A stretch of DNA of 64,000 nucleotides from Glandiceps talaboti (lineage: Eukaryota > Hemichordata > Enteropneusta > Spengelidae): the NCBI RefSeq assembly GCF_964340395.1, contig NC_135551.1:3721963-3785962 (forward strand), in the 5' to 3' direction. This document shows positions 11,201 through 20,859 of the stretch, one piece after another. The notes beneath the pieces were generated by a model. The model ran no database searches and was not told the DNA's origin. It was given only the letters and a program-made list of their open reading frames with translations. A program made the position numbers and the translations under genes. Every line of letters starts with the position of its first letter. Position 1 is the first letter of the stretch.

Positions 11201-13325
11201 CAGTTTTGTGATGGATTACTACTGACATGCACTATTTGCAATTTGCTCACCACAGGGGTTGAACCACATTTAATGCCTTGAGCAACGGGATTGACTAGAC
11301 TGGGATTGTATTACAGAATACAGTCTCTGTCAGGACCTAGACTAGTCCCTTGGAGCATGAAAGTAAATTGTGTGTGTTACTTACCTGTCCCTTGGAGCAT
11401 GAAAGTAAATTGTGTGTGTTACTTACCTGTCCCTTGGAGCATGAAAGTAAATTGTGTGTGTTACTTACCTGTCCCTTGGAGCATGAAAGTAAACTGTGTG
11501 TTACTTACCTGTCCCTTGGAGCATGAAAGTAAACTGTGTGTTACTTACCTGTCCCTTGGGTAGGGATCCTGGACATCTTGGATCTTCTGATTGAAATTCA
11601 TTTCCAAACCCACTTAGGTATTTTAACTGTATATAAATATAAAATATACCACTTAGGTATTTTAACTGTATATAAATATAAAATATACCACTTAGATATT
11701 TTATTTGTATATATGAATATAATATAACCATTTAGATATTTTAACTGTATATAAATATAAAATATACCACTTAAGTATTTTAACTGTATATATATATATA
11801 TATAAAATATACCACTTAAGTATTTTAACTGTATATAATAACTGTATAAAATATACCACTTAAGTATTTTAACTGTATATAATAACTGTATAAAATATAC
11901 CACTTAAGTATTTTAACTGTATATAAATATAAAATATACCACTTAGATATCTTAACTTGTTTAGTTTTTCAATTTAGTCTTCACTGTTTACTCAATCTCA
12001 CTAAATAAGCATTACTAGCAACACTAACTTTGCACACTGTTTGCCAATGTGCAGTAGTTGGTGGTCATAGACATAACAATTATGGGCAGAGTGGTGAAAG
12101 TTGAAAAAATAAGAATCAGATGAAAAATCACATTCATTGCCATCCACTTATACAACCGTAAAATACATGTACCTGCATATAAAGTTGATAGTCACTTTCT
12201 ATGCACTTTGAACTTTGACATCAAAACATCATTTTTGTATTATTGTGAACCACATTGTGTCACAGTATGTTTTTTGATGACCTACATATACAAATTTCAC
12301 CTTTAAGGTATTCTTCATTATTTTAATGTAACCATTAACCATGTCACAGCATACCTTACCATGTAGTCATTGATTAACTGATGGATCTCCTAAACAACAC
12401 AATTTGGCAAACTTTATGTCTATCCAAATCATTTACTCCTAAAAAAATGATAAGTTTGCATGATATGAATATAGATGAATATTAGGGAGTCTTTTAAAAG
12501 TTGGAATGAAAACTAAATATATTTGTATAATTTAATATCGACATTTTTTGTTTAGTATAATTTTTTTTTAATCCCAAACAAAATGAAATCGATTAAAAAC
12601 GTTCCACATTTTAAGCAATTTCATCACTTGGCACTGTGCCATCATTACGTTTTACACGTATGTACTACTACTATTTGTGGCATGGCTGCTGAGAAATACC
12701 CAAACATCTATTTACAAACAGTTTGTATATTGGTAACGATGGCATTTTGTTTGGAATGAAATGACGGCATGAATATGGGTGATCACGGACAGTGTCAAAG
12801 TTAATATCCGGGCTATTATCACCAGTACACATCAATATACATCAAATGTTGACAACATCGTCCTAGGCCGAGGGGTGCACCGTGTCTCGACTCATCATTA
12901 CCGACAACAACCCGAATGTGAATGGTCAGCATGGTACATATTTGCTTACATGGTCCGGAAAAGAAATATGATTACGTGTACTCCGTGTTAATATGGCGCC
13001 CTATTTTATAGCCCCAACTCCTTACAATGTGTGTGACCTGAATAGACGTACGCATGCATTTTATGCCATCGGCCCGGTATACACACATGTACACGGTTCA
13101 CAACATACCACGTCCACGCTGTGCCTCAACACTGTACCTAATACTACGCTAAATATATCATTAAATCGTGGTTAATAATTGGTTAAAATAATCACTCCGT
13201 TATCACTAAACCCAAACAAACCCGCAAACTTATCATGTCAGCGTTAAAGATGAATTCAATATTCACAGCAAGACATGGACTGGAGGAATATGACATTGAT
13301 TTTTCCATACCTCACTCTCCGCCAT
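911..13325 (-). CDS. HGD: Homogentisate 1,2-dioxygenase, 5' 11 exons (3' end outside window)
   Basis: Iron enzyme of tyrosine/phenylalanine catabolism that opens the homogentisate ring to maleylacetoacetate. Exons, in transcript order: 13311-13325, 11549-11626, 9992-10186, 8851-8907, 7825-7951, 6973-7052, 6673-6772, 5562-5683, 3646-3750, 2299-2425, 911-963. All have GT-AG borders and compatible phases, 1059 coding bases in all (353 residues). Diagnostic stretches include [49 protein letters not shown] and [10 protein letters not shown]. Residue numbering coincides with the human enzyme: active-site His292 (FDHA), Fe ligand His335 (PPYYH) and Fe ligand Glu341 (CMSEF) are all present. The third ligand, His371, and the remaining ~92 residues must lie left of base 1. 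The start is the ATG of MAESE at 13325, matching the family's short first exon. The introns carry several mobile elements, and splice sites of exons 2 and 5 lie inside tandem arrays. No frameshift or in-frame stop was seen. Confidence 0.96.
1375..1885. mobile_element. Foldback-like element: long inverted repeat with tandemly repeated left end
   Basis: About 180 bp around 1500-1660 reappears as reverse complement at about 1690-1875. Shared landmarks are GTAAACAAATGAATT, AGAGACTTGTATTACAC and GTTTTATGGCC. The central loop is about 70 bp. The outer left end (unit starting ACCATAGTCAAGTCAATGTA, ~56 bp) is repeated about 2.5 times at 1375-1525. It lies in the same HGD intron and has no coding capacity. 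The structure resembles foldback (FB/TU-type) transposons, whose inverted repeats contain tandem repeats. Confidence 0.65.
2974..3185. repeat. 212-bp identical duplication, copy 1
   Basis: Identical by eye, without mismatch, to 4598-4809 in the same orientation. It spans the junction between the TIR element and the LINE tail, so this is the source copy and 4598-4809 is derived. Confidence 0.85.
3012..3290 (-). mobile_element. 3' tail of a non-LTR retrotransposon inserted in the TIR element
   Basis: This segment starts with an (ATTT)n run, which reads as an AAAT tail on the minus strand, and splits the element at 2790. The two flanks share TGCATCC (near 3006 and 3281), a plausible 7-bp target duplication. 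General layout resembles the LINE 3' end at 29205. It contains no reverse-transcriptase sequence, so the assignment rests on the tail and the target duplication. Confidence 0.4.
3571..3601. repeat. (ATA)n microsatellite
   Basis: About ten ATA/AAT triplets, 45 bases downstream of HGD exon 9 on the transcript strand. Confidence 0.9.
4598..4809. repeat. 212-bp identical duplication, copy 2 (inside tandem-core element)
   Basis: Same sequence as 2974-3185. It replaces the part of the host repeat element that is intact in the sister element near 43888-43990. It begins at AGAACAC, where the sister reads AGAATAACAC. Confidence 0.85.
5339..5370. other. Perfect hairpin at element end
   Basis: 14-bp arms TAGCACTACTGAAC and GTTCAGTAGTGCTA around a CTCA loop, directly after the CA/GACA microsatellite. 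Helitron-type elements end near such a hairpin. Confidence 0.85.
7620..7880. repeat. 99-bp tandem array containing the 3' end and donor of HGD exon 5
   Basis: Three units, spaced 99-100 bp, each with ~57 bp of the end of HGD exon 5, its donor (minus strand ATAG|GTAGGT) and ~41 bp of intron. The unit nearest the exon body is the functional one, because it joins the coding sequence that runs back to 7951. The middle unit is almost identical to it; the distal unit has diverged. Because 99 is a multiple of three, the plus strand shows an apparent 98-codon ORF, which is spurious. Confidence 0.85.
8026..8207. mobile_element. Short TIR element (MITE), ~180 bp
   Basis: The ends are inverted repeats of each other: GGCCTAAAAAAAATAATTG at the left, and at the right a segment that reads AAGCCTAAGAAAAAAAATG on the other strand. 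The block with AATCTACCTACTCC is shared with the copies at 2790-3407 and 33550-33903. It lies in an HGD intron. Confidence 0.65.
8503..8634. repeat. 44-bp minisatellite, 3 copies
   Basis: Three adjoining units start at AACTTTATAGTGAGAAATAA (8503, 8547, 8591). Intronic in HGD. Confidence 0.9.
9403..9757. repeat. ~27-bp minisatellite, about 13 copies
   Basis: Unit core AACTCAAGGGATGGAGAGAT, with spacing 25-28 bp, followed by a run of about 13 G at 9762-9774. It lies in the HGD intron between exons 3 and 4. Confidence 0.9.
10463..10762 (+). pseudogene. Possible C-x2-C protein fragment inside an HGD intron
   Basis: A plus-strand open stretch of 99 codons with no start methionine in a convincing context. 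The translation contains [11 protein letters not shown] and [16 protein letters not shown]. The Trp plus Cys-x2-Cys pattern resembles the N-terminal zinc-finger-like segment found in several transposon-derived and ZMYM/hAT-related animal proteins. No matching His pair was found, and nothing recognisable follows the stop. It could be the relic of a captured or transposed exon. No function is claimed. Confidence 0.25.
11345..11560. repeat. 40/42-bp tandem array copying the HGD exon 2 donor
   Basis: CCCTTGG occurs at 11347, 11389, 11431, 11473, 11513 and 11553 (spacing 42, 42, 42, 40, 40). On the minus strand each unit reads CCAAGGGACAG|GTAAGTAA, i.e. the last 11 bases of exon 2 plus its donor. 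The functional donor is the one next to the exon body (exon ends at 11549). Confidence 0.92.
11610..11956. repeat. 39-45-bp tandem array copying the HGD exon 2 acceptor
   Basis: CACTTA-type landmarks at 11611, 11650, 11689, 11729 (variant), 11768, 11813, 11857, 11901 and 11940. Most units on the minus strand contain TATACAG|TTAAAATA, the exon 2 acceptor plus the start of the exon. The functional acceptor is at 11626/11627. The next one upstream (11665) is 39 bp away and in frame. Confidence 0.9.
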
Positions 13326-13500
13326 GTTGACAGGTTGATGGATGGATTGGAACAGACGCCCTCAGTAGGTTGACCTGAGTACAAGGGGGCTCGGAGTGGG
13401 TGTGTCTGATGTTTTGCCCAATCACAGTCCCGGTGTTCATGCGTGCATATGTTCACTTCGATGAAAATAAACAAACTTGAACAACAACACGGCGCTTAAA
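13326..13500 (-). promoter_or_regulatory. Putative HGD 5' flank / promoter region
   Basis: Sequence directly upstream of the HGD start codon. It is locally more GC-rich than its surroundings and contains an inverted CCAAT box (CCAAT on the plus strand near 13419). No TATA box is obvious. The transcription start cannot be fixed from sequence alone. Confidence 0.3.
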
Positions 13501-14169
13501 AAAAACACACGTAATACAGAAATTTGTATGTGAAATACAAAATGAGATATCAACAGAAGATTTTACTAATAGGCCTAAATACTGGGATCTTGATCTTGTG
13601 AAATATTTTCTAAAATGAACAAGATCGCAACACTAGTAGTTTGGTGTTAGAATCCAATTGAAGAGTGACCCCCCCCCCACATGATCTAGATTTCGATATA
13701 TTTGGTACAGATATCTCTTTAATTTTTATAAAATCTAGTTAAAAATAGGAAATTGTTTATCTTTGCAAAATACTATATATATCGCACTAGCATTGTATGT
13801 ATGCTAACTTATCCATAACAGTCCGACAAAATTGTGTTATACAATGTATAATTATATGGAGTAACCTGGGCTGTGTTATTTAATTCCGTTGTAGGTGGTA
13901 CTAACCCCCCCCCCCCCATGTAATATAGTCTGGGTGGCCGTCGTTGCTACTCTTGCCAAATACTAACTCGGGCCGGGCCGTGCACATTGTTGAAGATATG
14001 TATGTACGTTTGGGTCAATCTTGCAAGCATTTCCTCGACTATGTATGGCATTCAAAAACTATCGCTTGGTTCATTCACAAAACTTGGCAATGGTGCTTGA
14101 GTTGTCAGTCCATAAACAGTCCCAATATACCATATTACCAAAAAACAAAACAAAACAACACAACACAAA

Positions 14170-14526
14170 CCATGATCATACTCTGATAAACACACATTAT
14201 AATAACAATGACCATACTCTGATAAACACGCTTTATAATAACAATGACCATACTCTGATAAACACACATTATAATAACAATGACCATACTCTGATAAACA
14301 CATATTATAATAACAATGACCATACTCTGATAAACACACATTATAATAACAATGACCATACTCTGATAAACACACATTATAATAACAATGACCATACTCT
14401 GATAAACACACATTATAATAACAATGACCATACTCTGATAAACACATATTATAATAACAATGACCATACTCTGATAAACACACATTATAATAACAATGAC
14501 CATACTCTGATAAACACACATTATAA
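14170..14526. repeat. 36-bp minisatellite, about 10 copies, interrupted by a transposon
   Basis: Unit AATAACAATGACCATACTCT followed by a GATAAACACACATTAT part. The unit is 12 codons long, so long ORFs appear on both strands (up to 220 codons); these are not genes. A last partial unit (AATAACAATGACCATACT) reappears at 17705-17722, beyond the inserted element. Confidence 0.93.
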
Positions 14527-14894
14527 GGGACCGGTCAGTTTCTTCGGCCTGGGGGAGGGGATTCGGTGGATTGGTAGGGGGGTCACCCTGTTTTTGAAAT
14601 TGGCAGTAGGGGTGTCATGCTGTTTTGAAAATTGTGATGGAAGAAAAAACATCCTTTCTACAATGGCATATAGCCTTGTCTGAAATGTGGTACATGTCAA
14701 TATTTGTTCTTGTCCCTGTTTCTTACATGAATTCTTTAATATTACTTCTTAGTTCAAACATAACTATACATATACATGTATTACCTAGCTACCACACTAG
14801 TTACAGAACATGTCATGTAAATGCTTGGCTGTTTTACAATCAATGCTTCACTTATATTGCAGTTTGGGGCAAAAGTGAACTTGAAGGTTCGTAA

Positions 14895-16128
14895 GACCAG
14901 AAAAAAAGCTGTTCAACGGGCCCTACCTACCCATATTTTTGCCATTTCAATTTTTTTTTTTTTGGTGATGGGCAAAATATCCTCATGCTGGCTTTGCATG
15001 TCAGTGAAATGTACACTTTGTTTCAAAATTAAGGGAATTTCTTTATATTTTCTGAATAGTACATGTAACAATATACATTTGAGTCAATTCCAAATTATGT
15101 ACTATCAGTGGTTTACTTGGCTCTGATGATGCATACAAGCATGAATTGAGATAAAATTAAACTGTTGCATATCCAATATTCACTAAACGAAATGAGCAAA
15201 ACTTTATGACCATGGGAAGGGCAGTCATTGGGCCATCAAAAGTCTGATAGTCTGAAAGTCTTCAAATGTTTTACTCTTTCTTTATTCATGATTTTTTTGG
15301 AATCAAATTAAAGTTCAGGAGAAGTCATTTACCACATCTGCAAAATATCTTTCAGCTTTGCCACAACAAAATACACTTCATAGCCAGATAAAATGTACTG
15401 CATGTCATAATTGTCTCTCAATTCTGGTATTTTAAAACCACATTAAAGCTTTGTAAGACTTTATAATTATGTTTTTTGTTTGATATTTTATGCCTCTAAA
15501 TGGCCTCCTATATTGTCTTATTTTCAAAAAAGTTTGCATTTTTGAGGATCGGTATCCTTCCAATCAGTAGCAATCACGGTAATAATTGTCTTTCTCCCAA
15601 AACAAATGGAAGGTGGCTGACTAAGTACCTCCCTTCATAGGTCAGAGCTAATTATGAGACATCTCCTTACAATTATCCATGTAAAATGCACATCCTTTGT
15701 CAAGTAATATCATTTGGACTGTTATTGTAGTTGATTATCACTTATTTTTAATGCATCATTGTACCTGTACTACCATATATAATGTTATATCTCCTCTATA
15801 GTGTAGGTGACAGAAGGAGTGGCTAAAATAATTCTGGAGTTTCATTTAGCAGGTCTTAACATATTTTGAGAGGAGCTACAAAATTTGTTTAACCGTAAAT
15901 TGTGCACATTTCCTAACTAGAGCTGATGGAAATCATTTGCCATACAGACAAATTGCAAGAGATAAAATCAAAATGAATGAATAAGTACAATGTAAACTCA
16001 ACTTCAAATGTTTTGCCATCATTACATGTGGTTTGTTTTTACATCCTTTGAAAAAAAAATCGACCTACCTACCCACCCACCCAATGTGTCGGGTTATGTT
16101 GCCCGTTGAACAGCATTTTTTTCTGGCC
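14895..16128. mobile_element. Nested TAA-flanked TIR element, 1234 bp
   Basis: It sits inside the larger element. The left end is GACCAGAAAAAAAGCTGTTC; the right end read on the other strand is GGCCAGAAAAAAATGCTGTT, and both continue with CAACGGG. TAA flanks both ends (14892-14894 and 16129-16131). The interior is AT-rich and has no convincing ORF. Confidence 0.75.
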
Positions 16129-16429
16129 TAATGGCAATTTTCATAGATATTTATAAATGAAGTTAATCTAAATTGTTCTACTCGTCATGTTATTGACACT
16201 ACAAATCACCACATCTCATCAGATTCCAGTTTCTATTATACACTAGGTATGACCACCTAAAGTTCTCTAACATACCGGTGACTTTATTATACTATATATT
16301 AATGCCCCTATACTATATGTTACATGACTGTCTATTTTATGTGATATAGGAAACTCATTTAAAACGTACATTTACATTAGCTTTTCGAAGCTTGGAAATA
16401 TTACCTCAAAGGTTATGAATAACCTAAAC

Positions 16430-17420
16430 ATTGCCTTAGTATCTCAAGCAAAAAAACTCCATATCTGCCAGGGGGAAAACCCCAAGGACTTCCTCACCCC
16501 CAGAGGTCACTCATGCATTCAACCAACAATCAGATGCACCAACAACCTTTTTACTGTCATAATGGTATTAAACTTTTCTTAAATATTTTCACCCTATTCT
16601 AATATGAGATGATATTGTCTTTTCAAGATGTGAAATGTTTGCCAAGATAGTCTAAAATTGCCTTAATCTCCAAATCTCCCCTACCAATGATACTACCATT
16701 AGATGTGCTGACCTTGACTACATATGTATATAATGATGCCATTTAACTTTTTAAGAACATATTTTAACCCTTAGTGTAAGTTATAAAGAATAGTTTCTGA
16801 TACTTGCTGTCTTGTAAAGCATGGATTAAGTTATTGCTTGAAAGGGTCTAAATAGCGTAAATATTGGCTATAAGAGTAAAAATCCTCCAGGGCTTCTAGA
16901 GGGAGACCCCCTCAGACCCCCCCCCATGAGGTGGACATATCCCAGTCTCAAGCTATTCCCCTCTTACTGTCAAGATGCTATCAAAGTATATTTCAAAAGT
17001 ATTTCAACCCTATGTAGTTGTTTTTTTACATGTTGGTATCGTCTTGTAAGGCTTGGAAATTATTGTCTGAAAGGGTCTGAATAGTCTCAAAATAGACTTT
17101 TCAGGGAAAAAACCTCCAGGGCTTCTAGGGGGAGACCCCCTAGGACCCCCCATGAGGTGTACACATCCCAGTCTCAAGATCTCCCCCCCTACCTCTTACT
17201 GTCAAGATCCTATCAACCTATATTTCAAAAATATTTAAACCTCATGTAGTTGCTTTTTACATGTTGGTGCTGTCTTGTAAAGCTTGGAAATGATTTTCTT
17301 CTAGGGGGAGACCCCTAGGACCCCCATGACAGCTGTACATATTCCCTTCTCAAGCTTTCCTCCTACCTTTCATTGTCAAGATGCTATTAAACTCCTTTTC
17401 AAATATATTTACCCTGTGTA
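16430..17420. repeat. Diverged ~180-230-bp tandem repeat, about four copies
   Basis: Shared landmarks are CTTCTAGGGGGAGACCCC, CATCCCAGTCTCAAG, ACTGTCAAGATGCTATCAAA and ACATGTTGGT. The first copy is the most diverged. It lies inside the 3.2-kb transposon. Confidence 0.75.
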
Positions 17421-17729
17421 GTCAATAATTATAATTATGATAGTGCTAACCCGGGATCTTATAAAGTAGATGCAAGACAGTCAAGCAGTCCACACTGAGT
17501 CACGATCAAAAAATACCTGTCACTCATGCGAATATCATATATGGGGGGGGGGGGGTCATCATGTTTTAGAATTAAGTGATGGGGGGGGGGGTCAGCCTGT
17601 TTTGGATTTACAGATGGGGGGGGGGGGTCAGTGACTTTTTGTCGGCCCGATTTAAGAATCCACCGCCCCCCCGCCCCCCAGGCTGGAGAAACTGACCGGT
17701 CCCTAATAACAATGACCATACTATGGGTT

Positions 17730-17962
17730 TTAAACGAGAGGTTTTACGAATGGCTGGAAAATCTCGACTCTCTATGGAACGGACCTCCCACGATGTTGAT
17801 TACGACACGATGATAAAACTGGGGAAGATTTGAAGCAACTGATACTGAAAGAGTTACTGGAGATCTGTATACAGCGGTGAATGTTCTCCATGATGAAAAA
17901 TATTACCATGAAAACATCAAAGTTGGCGAAGTACTTATTGATAAATTCGCTGTAAGTGTTCA
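17730..17962 (+). pseudogene. Decayed protein-coding exon, family unknown
   Basis: Three consecutive plus-strand segments read like one protein but lie in different frames: FYEWLENLDSLWNGPP, then VDYDTMIKLGK, then a stretch starting FEATDTERVTGDLYTAVNVL and ending IDKFA directly before a GTAAGTG donor-like site at 17954. The frame changes fall at a CCC run and a GGGG run, so a pseudogene or base-calling indels are both possible. I do not recognise the family. It adjoins the right end of the Harbinger-like element and the minisatellite remnant. Confidence 0.4.
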
Positions 17963-18093
17963 CACAGACCCTAAACGAATAGTGTCCTTTAAAACATTAT
18001 TTTCTACGTTTTATAACGAATAATGGTTTTAAAACAATGCATATAACATAATGGAAAGTATGGGGTGACATGTTACCTTGCCTTACACTATCA

Positions 18094-18492
18094 AACTGAG
18101 AAATAGAATTTTGAACTGTGAAATACAATGTTGAACTGAGAAATAGAATGTCGAATAGTGGAACCCTGAAATCAAATGTGTAACTGTGAAGTTGGGTTTA
18201 GAAGAATGAGTAGTCGAATGAAACAGGAAGCAGAGTAATCGAATGTCGAACTGTACAATAGAATACAGAATTAAACATGGAAAATAGAATATTAAATTAA
18301 AAAATGGTAAGTTGAGTAAGTGTTGTAAAATGTCATTCAGAAATGAAAGTTCAGTTGTTTAATTGCATTCAGTTTTGGAATGACGAATTGTAAAATGGAA
18401 TATAGAACAGAAAAATAGATATTTGAATTGTAAAATTGAAATAAGAATAGCAAAATGAGGAGTTGTAATTTTGTCATGGATTGGACACCATA
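18094..18492 (+). repeat. Inverted repeat, left copy (~400 bp, internally ~20-bp periodic)
   Basis: The reverse complement recurs at 30517-30930 with high identity by eye, including TGGATTGGACACCATA at the inner edge and GAATGAGTAGTCGAATGAAA inside. Both copies consist of degenerate repeats around GAAATAGAATGTCGAACTG. Confidence 0.9.
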
Positions 18493-18734
18493 TCATTTGT
18501 TCTTACGCATACATAATTAATTTTATGTGTGTCACTTACGTTAGACTGGAAGGTACGTCCTGACGTTCCGCCCTCACCGGTGTGGGAGGGGTTGGCTGAT
18601 GTGTGAGGGCGCCCCATCACGGGGTTCCTTACAGACTACACTTACGTTCATCATCATCATCATCACACATGATGATCAAATGTAGACGAATAATAAAAAG
18701 TAAGTACCCTATAGAAGACACTTAACACTCTTAG

Positions 18735-19710
18735 CCGTCAAATGTAGGTGATGTACACTTGATATCTTGTAGATGTAATAGAAATTGCCTTGAATGACAG
18801 CCACAAAAGCCAGACGATAGTACTTTCAGTTGGTCATTATATGTATAGACTATTTATAGAACTTACGGTATATTTTATTTCATTTATTTCATTCATCGAG
18901 ATTAACTGGTATATACCGAGTACCGTTATGATATGGCAAGTTGGGCAAAAAAGTCCCCTGAACGTTAGATCCTTGATATTTTTATTGTCCATTCCTAATC
19001 CTAATGATATGATGTACATGATTGGTAGAACTTCACTGAGCTCTGTTGAAATGTGGCGCATGAAATATTGAAACTAACGTCCATATTATCTAGTCAATGC
19101 TAGGGGTATCATTGCTGCCAAGCAATTCTTTGTCGCTTCCTTTGAGTTGCCATACATACCCTTTTATATACAAGAGGACACAGTTTTTCCTTATTTTTAT
19201 TTATTACTTTTATTAATTATTTTTGGGGGAGGGGGGGGGGGGCAAGTTTAATACACACACTCACAATGCTTGACTGCCAATAGTGAGGAGTTATGAGGGT
19301 ATGGTGCCATTGTAACTCTAAAACATGAAAAGTTATAGTTTGTGTTGGTGTTGGTGTAAAAATAACTTGAATATGACACAGGGTGAAGATGACGAATGCA
19401 GGTGGAAATGCGGGAAGGATGGCGAATGTAGATGAAGACGCAGCAAAGATGACGAATGCAAACAGAGATGCAGTGAAAATGACAGTGGTGGAAGTGTGAA
19501 ATTTGTGTCTGAGAGAAAAGAGAAAAAAGATGAACTGTTTGTGTATATGTAATATGTGGTCATGCGTAGTGATGGCAAAAAAGGACCGAGGCGTGAGGTA
19601 GTTGATGGCAATGATGATGAAAATAAGGGTAGTATTTGAAATGTGTAGGTTGGGGAGGGGGTTATAAGAAGAACAGTCACTCACTCATTCATTCATTGAT
19701 ACTTAGAAAA
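18735..19710. repeat. ~1-kb duplicated module, copy 1
   Basis: Matches 20860-21945 in the same order. Shared landmarks are ATTGCCTTGAA, CATATTATCTAGTCAATGCT, GCTGCCAAGCAATTCTTTGT, a G-run followed by ATGCTTGACTG, TGTTTGTGTAT, GGCGTGAGGTAG/ACGCGAGGTAGA and CACTCA. A 155-codon minus-strand ORF (19217-19684) is rich in Phe, Thr and His and is not preserved in copy 2, so I do not call it a gene. Confidence 0.8.
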
Positions 19711-19799
19711 GTAAAAGCATTTTAATTTCACAAGATTTTGATAATCATTTTCTTTGGCCTTGTAACCATCTTGGGTTTTGTTATAGTTCCATGCTAATA

Positions 19800-20325
19800 C
19801 AGGGTGCTAGTATTCAATTCCCACATGTCTTGCAATAGAGCTATTTAATAACGGGTGCTAGTATTCAATTCCCACATTTCTTGCAATAGTGCTATTACAG
19901 GGTGCTAGTATTCAATTCCCACATGTCTTGCAATAGGGCTATTTAATACTGGGTGCTAGTATTCAATTCCCACATGTCTTGCAATAATGCTATTCAATAC
20001 TGGGTGCTTGTATTCAGTTCCCACATTTCTTGCAATAGTGCTATTTAATAATGGATGCTAGTATTCAATTCCCACATGTCTTGCAATAATGCTAGTCAAT
20101 ACTGGGTGCTAGTATTCAATTCCCACATGTCTTGCAATAATGCTATTCAATACTGGGTGCTTGTATTCAGTTCCCACATTTCTTGCAATAGTGCTATTTA
20201 ATACTGGGTGCTAGTATTCAATTCCCACATTTCTTGCAATAGGGCTATTTAATAATGGATGCTAGTATTCAATTCCCACATTTCTTGCAATAGTGCTATT
20301 TAATACCGGGTGCTAGTATTGAAGT
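19800..20325. repeat. ~52-bp minisatellite, about 10 copies, between the duplicated modules
   Basis: Unit landmarks GGGTGCTAGTATTCAATTCC and CACATTTCTTGCAATAGTGC. The stretch from 20330 to 20860 that follows is AT-rich, with no gene seen. Confidence 0.92.
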
Positions 20326-20859
20326 GTAATAGTGACCCAGTTTGAGTGTTATATTATCCATATCCATATTTTTGATAATGGTCTTTCTGAGACCTCGACC
20401 TTTGACCTCAACCTGTATCTTCAAGGTCAAATAGTCAAACATTAATCATAGTGCATAGAATACAGCAGAGATGCATAGACCAATTTCAACCAAACCTGGC
20501 ACAAATGTCAAACTTCACATTTTGTGCACAAGCTCAGTCTGGTGGCTTAATACCCATTTTATTTACAATGAGCTTTGAGACCTTGACATTGTTTTGTTTT
20601 GTCACCTTGTAATGAGAAAATATTGGCCATATTTGTCATAAAAAAAATCTGAATCTGACTTAGCTAGTAAGTTGAAATATTGAAGACTGTCTTAGATGAA
20701 GACTTGATGAATGAAAATTTGTCAGTTGATGAACAACTTTCAGATGAATATTTGAGGCTACATCACTTTTCATCTGTGTTCGTGACATCACAGATCAATT
20801 GTAGATGAACAGCAAAGATAGGTAAAGTACTTCTAGATGACGCTTACCATTCACAGCTG

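Larger units (their letters stand above)
14527..17703. mobile_element. PIF/Harbinger-like non-autonomous DNA transposon, 3177 bp
   Basis: Terminal inverted repeats begin GGGACCGGTCAGTTTCT and end AGAAACTGACCGGTCCC; weaker similarity continues through a GGCCTGGGGG...GGTGGATT region. Flanking TAA at 14524-14526 and 17704-17706 is a 3-bp target duplication, as is usual for PIF/Harbinger (TWA). Removing the element plus one TAA restores an uninterrupted minisatellite unit. Subterminal repeats with G-runs followed by GTCA and CCTGTTTT occur at both ends. No transposase ORF was found, so it depends on another copy. Confidence 0.85.

Noticed and set aside
14021-14683. 220-codon plus-strand ORF and 155/128-codon minus-strand ORFs
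   Set aside because: They are read-through of a 36-bp (12-codon) minisatellite without stops; the peptides are perfect 12-residue repeats.
18540-18640. GC-rich stretch resembling part of a tRNA (GGGGTTCC)
   Set aside because: No cloverleaf can be folded with a proper box A and acceptor stem at the right spacing.
19217-19684. 155-codon minus-strand ORF rich in Phe/Thr/His
   Set aside because: The frame is not preserved in the homologous module at 20860-21945, and no domain is visible.
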